Origin: a bacterium
GTDB lineage: Bacteria > Planctomycetota > UBA11346
DNA: 27,165 nucleotides
Reading direction: 5' to 3'
Assembly: GCA_020049615.1 (NCBI GenBank)
Contig: JAIFKN010000120.1
Coordinates: 1 to 27,165 of the forward strand
In this document: positions 25,501 through 27,165 of the stretch, piece by piece
Layout of the letters: each line of letters starts with the position of its first letter
Numbering within the stretch: the stretch's first letter is position 1
Translations under genes and position numbers: made by a program
Notes under the pieces: model-generated
Told to the model about the DNA's origin: nothing
Database searches by the model: none
What the model saw: the letters and a program-made list of their open reading frames with translations, nothing else

Positions 25501-25795
25501 GGGGCAGGCGCTCGCGCACCGCCGGCAGGGCGCCGGCCACCGCCAGGGTCAGCCGGTCGAGGGAGAAGGGGCGCTCATCCGCCGCCGCGATCTGCTCGAT
25601 CAGCGCGCGCAGGGGCACGATCTGGCTGTGGGCGGCGATGCCGGCGACGGCGGCCCAGCGCCGCTGCACCCGCTCGCACAGCCCGGTGCCGGGCATGGCC
25701 AGCCAGTGGCGGGCGGTCGGATCGCGCACCGCGGCGAGGCGCTGCACGGTCCGTTCGAGGATCCCGGCGATGTCCGCCCCGATCACCAGGCCCAT
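22580..25795 (-). CDS. recC: RecC, exodeoxyribonuclease V gamma subunit
   Basis: This 1,071-residue protein (E. coli 1,122) is the scaffold and Chi-scanning subunit of RecBCD, built from inactive helicase and nuclease folds. Recognisable family segments are 'AMPGTGLCERVQRRWA' and 'GIAAHSQIVPL' near the N-terminus, 'HACRSPLRELEVCRDRIL' with 'LPQDVLLLLADPPAYAPLL' (middle), 'DERPPATPLADLLAAVDRI', and the dead-nuclease segment 'CRLFVRRLGLRLPEE' followed by 'GTLEAWQLRERLL'. The ATG at 25795 has AGGA six bases upstream. It is the first gene of the operon recC-recB-recD-sbcD-sbcC, and its promoter should lie in the 136-base gap behind it, where no clear -35/-10 pair is visible. Confidence 0.95.
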   Translation of the reverse strand: MGLVIGADIAGILERTVQRLAAVRDPTARHWLAMPGTGLCERVQRRWAAVAGIAAHSQIVPLRALIEQIAAADERPFSLDRLTLAVAGALPAVRERLPLPADARNRLDVVDARLLAWARQLAEALDQGLLCRPEAASWPDPFLAALADQPAVAEVLRGHLGRRTPEAFARGIAAWRSAWERRGGVPWLWLHLDAGLPAVVMQRLAQLLQALPAERTHTTLLDPSTLFWGDLQTGRRRWHDDDDAGPVLTPLGRCAQDLHNQAIDLLLSEGAGEERLEPPVAPAHLLGRLQRSCHASADPDERLPLVDGDASLTVHACRSPLRELEVCRDRILQAMVEDPTLLPQDVLLLLADPPAYAPLLAAALQPGGAGGVSLPFRVVGGGGATMSASAESLRRLLSALRSRLDLAEIQGLVEDPLIAAAFGFDQAAESGADVVAWLADARFRWGVDGAQRAATQDPDEQRWHLAFALRRLGLGAIADAQWRDGVVDGTAPLERTAGLGLAVLAGLARFADLLRAARTTWNDPAPRTMAQWRQALDELCGSFLHARTAAEREQLTRLGNVLLPALVAAAPADLLLHADAAIAMLAPQLDLLAEGSGSAAGGITVADLRQAAGIPARLILVAGLSAASFPRRDERPGWHPLAGTRQPGDPDRRAADRHALLLALLAARERLVLTYQGGSDEDDDERPPATPLADLLAAVDRIAVPSPGGGAAQAAVCFRHGLNACSPAGFHPAAPAAARSMLASDHSAAVLLRDGRQQPYPGLWSTPLPPAEPGDVAVQDLLALLAEPCRLFVRRLGLRLPEEAPELAEGDLVAPGTLEAWQLRERLLRCRLAGDDEAALRRRMETAGDLPPGRYGAQTWEELGAKVCRIADGPWIPWQPGIDLQVPMPAGPARRVAGQLPGGWHRGPQDAIRFASASQQSDRRVLALRLGLALLAPTHAGAAIRVSFAAETASLTVPTLAAAQRVLADLIVWHDLALRLPLPWSPDIHAKLVDARKSAAEALADAAAAWTGDEDQNDGPPASLRPATRLCFRGLDDPVAWCPPLEGADGPLSLRLARSIAEGVGMLGGRL

Positions 25796-25931
25796 GCGGA
25801 GTCCTCGGCGGAAGCGATCGGCGGGGGTGGGGGGACGGGCGGCATGGGCTGGGCTCGCCGGGGATCATGCCGGCGCGTGGCGGCCGTGGGTGCACTGCAG
25901 CCTGCACGCATGGCGGGCCGCCCGGCGCCGC

Positions 25932-26393
25932 TCAGCGCGTCAGCAGCAGTTCCTTGATGTCGATGGTGATGTCGACCAGCTCGGCGTCCTTGGTCACCAC
26001 CGCCTCGCCGACGTAGTTCGCGTCCAGGACCACCGCGTACTTGCCGGCGATGAACGGCTTCACCACGCGGATGAACTCGGCGGCGATCTGGCCGTCGACC
26101 GTCGCCTCGGCCTCGCGCTTGCGCTGGTGGACGGCGGAGATCTCCCCCATCAGCGCCTTGCGCGCCTCGTCGTCGCGCGTCTCGCCGGCGCCCATCCTGG
26201 CATGCAGGTCCTGCACCGCCTTGTCGGCGTCCTTGATCACCTGCTTCGCCGCCGCGTTCTCCGGCTTGGCCAGGATGCGGACCTGGATGAGGTCGCGGAT
26301 CTCGTCCTTGTTGAGCAGGGCGATGCGGACCTCGGCGGCGGAGGCCGCGGTGGCCAGGGCGAGGAGGAGCAGCGGCAGCCGGAGGAGGTGCAT
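25932..26393 (-). CDS. Secreted OmpH/Skp-like periplasmic protein
   Basis: The 153 residues start with a signal peptide (hydrophobic ~4-17, probable cleavage after SAA/ASA near 20). A charged alpha-helical middle follows ('VIKDADKAVQDLHARMG', 'ISAVHQRKREAEATVDG'). The ending 'VVKPFIAGKYAVVLDANYVGEAVVTKDAELVDITIDIKELLL' resembles the C-terminal beta-alpha ending of Skp/OmpH chaperones ('..Y.VVLD...VLYA....DITDEVLK..'). Skp trimers hold unfolded outer-membrane proteins in the periplasm. The assignment rests on this end motif, length and export signal, so it is moderate. A longer frame reaches the window edge on this strand, but it is antisense to the SGNH gene. The ATG at 26393 lacks an obvious ribosome site. 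Confidence 0.68.
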   Translation of the reverse strand: MHLLRLPLLLLALATAASAAEVRIALLNKDEIRDLIQVRILAKPENAAAKQVIKDADKAVQDLHARMGAGETRDDEARKALMGEISAVHQRKREAEATVDGQIAAEFIRVVKPFIAGKYAVVLDANYVGEAVVTKDAELVDITIDIKELLLTR

Positions 26394-26486
26394 GCGGGCG
26401 ATTAACCGGCTGCGCGCAACCTGTCCAGCCCGGACATCATCGGCCGCCCAGCATTGAGCCGCGCGGAATCCCGGCACCATCCCGCC

Positions 26487-27149
26487 ATGGCCCTCGCCGA
26501 TCCTGCCGCCTACCTCCTGCCGCTGGCCAGGACGATGTGCCGGACCTGGCCGGAGAACCGCAACATCCGCATCGTCTGCCACGGGCACAGCGTGCCGTCC
26601 GGCTACTTCCGCACGCCGGAGATCCGCACCTTCGACAGCTATCCGCACCTGCTGCACCGGCGCCTGGCCGAGCGCTTCCCATGGACGCCGATCAATGTCA
26701 TCGTCACCGCCATCGGCGGCGAGCATGCCGAGTCCGGCGCGGCGCGGTTCGCCGCCGACGTCCTCAGCCTGCGCCCCGACCTCGTCACCATCGACTACGG
26801 CCTCAACGACCGCCGCCTCGGCCTGGTGAAGGCGGGCGACGCCTGGCGCTCGATGCTCGCGGACCTTGCCCGGGCCGGCGTGCCGGCCGTGCTGCTCACC
26901 CCGACCTTCGACAGCGGCGCGGTCGATCCCACCGACCCCGAGGCCGGCGAGCTGGCCGACCACGCCCGCCAGATCCGCGCCCTGGCCGCCACCGCCGGCG
27001 TCGCCCTCGCCGACAGCCACGCGGCGTGGAGCCGCTTCGTCCGGCTGCACGGTTCCTACCAGGCCCTGCTGTCGCAGAGCAACCACCCCAGCCGGCACGG
27101 GCATGAACTCATCGCCGACGAACTCATCCGCTGGTTTCCGACACCATGA
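26487..27149 (+). CDS. SGNH/GDSL-family hydrolase (esterase-like)
   Basis: This 220-residue enzyme lacks a signal peptide. The SGNH blocks are 'VCHGHSVPSGYF' (Ser35 in GHS instead of the usual GDS), Gly77-Gly78 in 'VTAIGGEHAE', Asn107 in 'DYGLNDRR', and 'SNHPSRHGHELIADEL' with His200 as the catalytic histidine. The usual Asp three residues before the His is Gln197 here, so the enzyme may use a Ser-His dyad or another acid. Family members hydrolyse acetyl esters, lipids or carbohydrate esters; the substrate is unknown. A TTG at 26454 is a possible earlier start, but the ATG at 26487 fits the family better. It diverges from the OmpH-like gene (93-base gap). An ATG at 27154 may begin another gene cut off by the window end. 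Confidence 0.85.
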   Translation: MALADPAAYLLPLARTMCRTWPENRNIRIVCHGHSVPSGYFRTPEIRTFDSYPHLLHRRLAERFPWTPINVIVTAIGGEHAESGAARFAADVLSLRPDLVTIDYGLNDRRLGLVKAGDAWRSMLADLARAGVPAVLLTPTFDSGAVDPTDPEAGELADHARQIRALAATAGVALADSHAAWSRFVRLHGSYQALLSQSNHPSRHGHELIADELIRWFPTP

Positions 27150-27165
27150 ACCCATGCGGGCCGCC

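Noticed and set aside
25796..25931. Possible promoter or terminator in the gap before recC
   Set aside because: Only short GC-rich dyads (GTGCA/TGCAC, GGCG/CGCC) are visible, none with a convincing stem-plus-U-tract or -35/-10 pair.
26394..27155. N-terminal extension of the OmpH-like protein to near the window end
   Set aside because: It is antisense to the SGNH hydrolase, and the signal peptide at the ATG 26393 marks the true start.
1..27165. CRISPR arrays, tRNA/rRNA genes, transposases, integrases, phage genes
   Set aside because: No regularly spaced direct repeats, no cloverleaf or rRNA signature, and no recombinase motifs were seen anywhere in the window.

Overview
This 27-kb window is uniformly GC-rich, with strong G/C preference at third codon positions, and coding-dense. 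It comes from a Gram-negative (diderm) bacterium: it encodes an RND efflux pump with a lipoprotein adaptor, a likely Skp/OmpH-type periplasmic chaperone, RecBCD, and two sigma-54-like promoters. A small secreted protein with a 'GTWNLLYNNGVRR' segment, a GH116-type glycosidase and a 'NHPSxxGH' SGNH hydrolase are the sort of genes common in Planctomycetota and relatives (PVC group). I infer that affiliation only weakly; there is no rRNA or other marker gene.

Layout. (1) 1-2864, minus strand: the N-terminal half of an RND permease, cut by the window edge, preceded by its lipoprotein adaptor. A ~115-bp nested inverted repeat lies between the two genes. (2) 2956-6439: a sulfur/thiol-redox locus. 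A 70-aa DUF2892/YgaP-type membrane protein on the minus strand diverges from a tight plus-strand operon of thioredoxin, a rhodanese-TM-thioredoxin fusion, a 47-aa membrane peptide, and a CoA-disulfide-reductase-like flavoprotein with a C-terminal rhodanese domain. The shared 292-bp intergenic region is AT-richer than its surroundings and carries a sigma-54-like -24/-12 element facing each way. (3) 6492-12507: accessory genes, namely the small secreted protein, the GH116 enzyme, a SAM methyltransferase, a divergent AraC regulator, and an MFS exporter whose 3' end overlaps the AraC gene. (4) 12538-25795, minus strand: five consecutive genes recC-recB-recD-sbcD-sbcC with 4-bp overlaps or gaps of 19 bp or less, which form one DNA-end-processing operon. 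(5) 25932-27149: an OmpH/Skp-like secreted protein divergent from an SGNH hydrolase.

How the genes work together. The sulfur operon looks like a sulfane-sulfur (persulfide/polysulfide) handling system. Rhodanese domains would carry persulfide sulfur, thioredoxin domains would reduce it, and the flavoprotein would reduce CoA-persulfide or polysulfide with NAD(P)H. The most distinctive observation is a shared module: a transmembrane helix followed by PCSP-x3-W-x4-C. It occurs with identical spacing in the middle of the fusion protein and as almost the whole of the adjacent 47-aa peptide. In the DNA-repair operon, RecBCD resects double-strand ends and SbcCD opens hairpins or blocked ends. Here SbcC carries an extra C-terminal winged-helix-like domain.

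Most other long open frames, including >1000-codon frames antisense to sbcC, recB and recC, are by-products of the high GC content and are not annotated.
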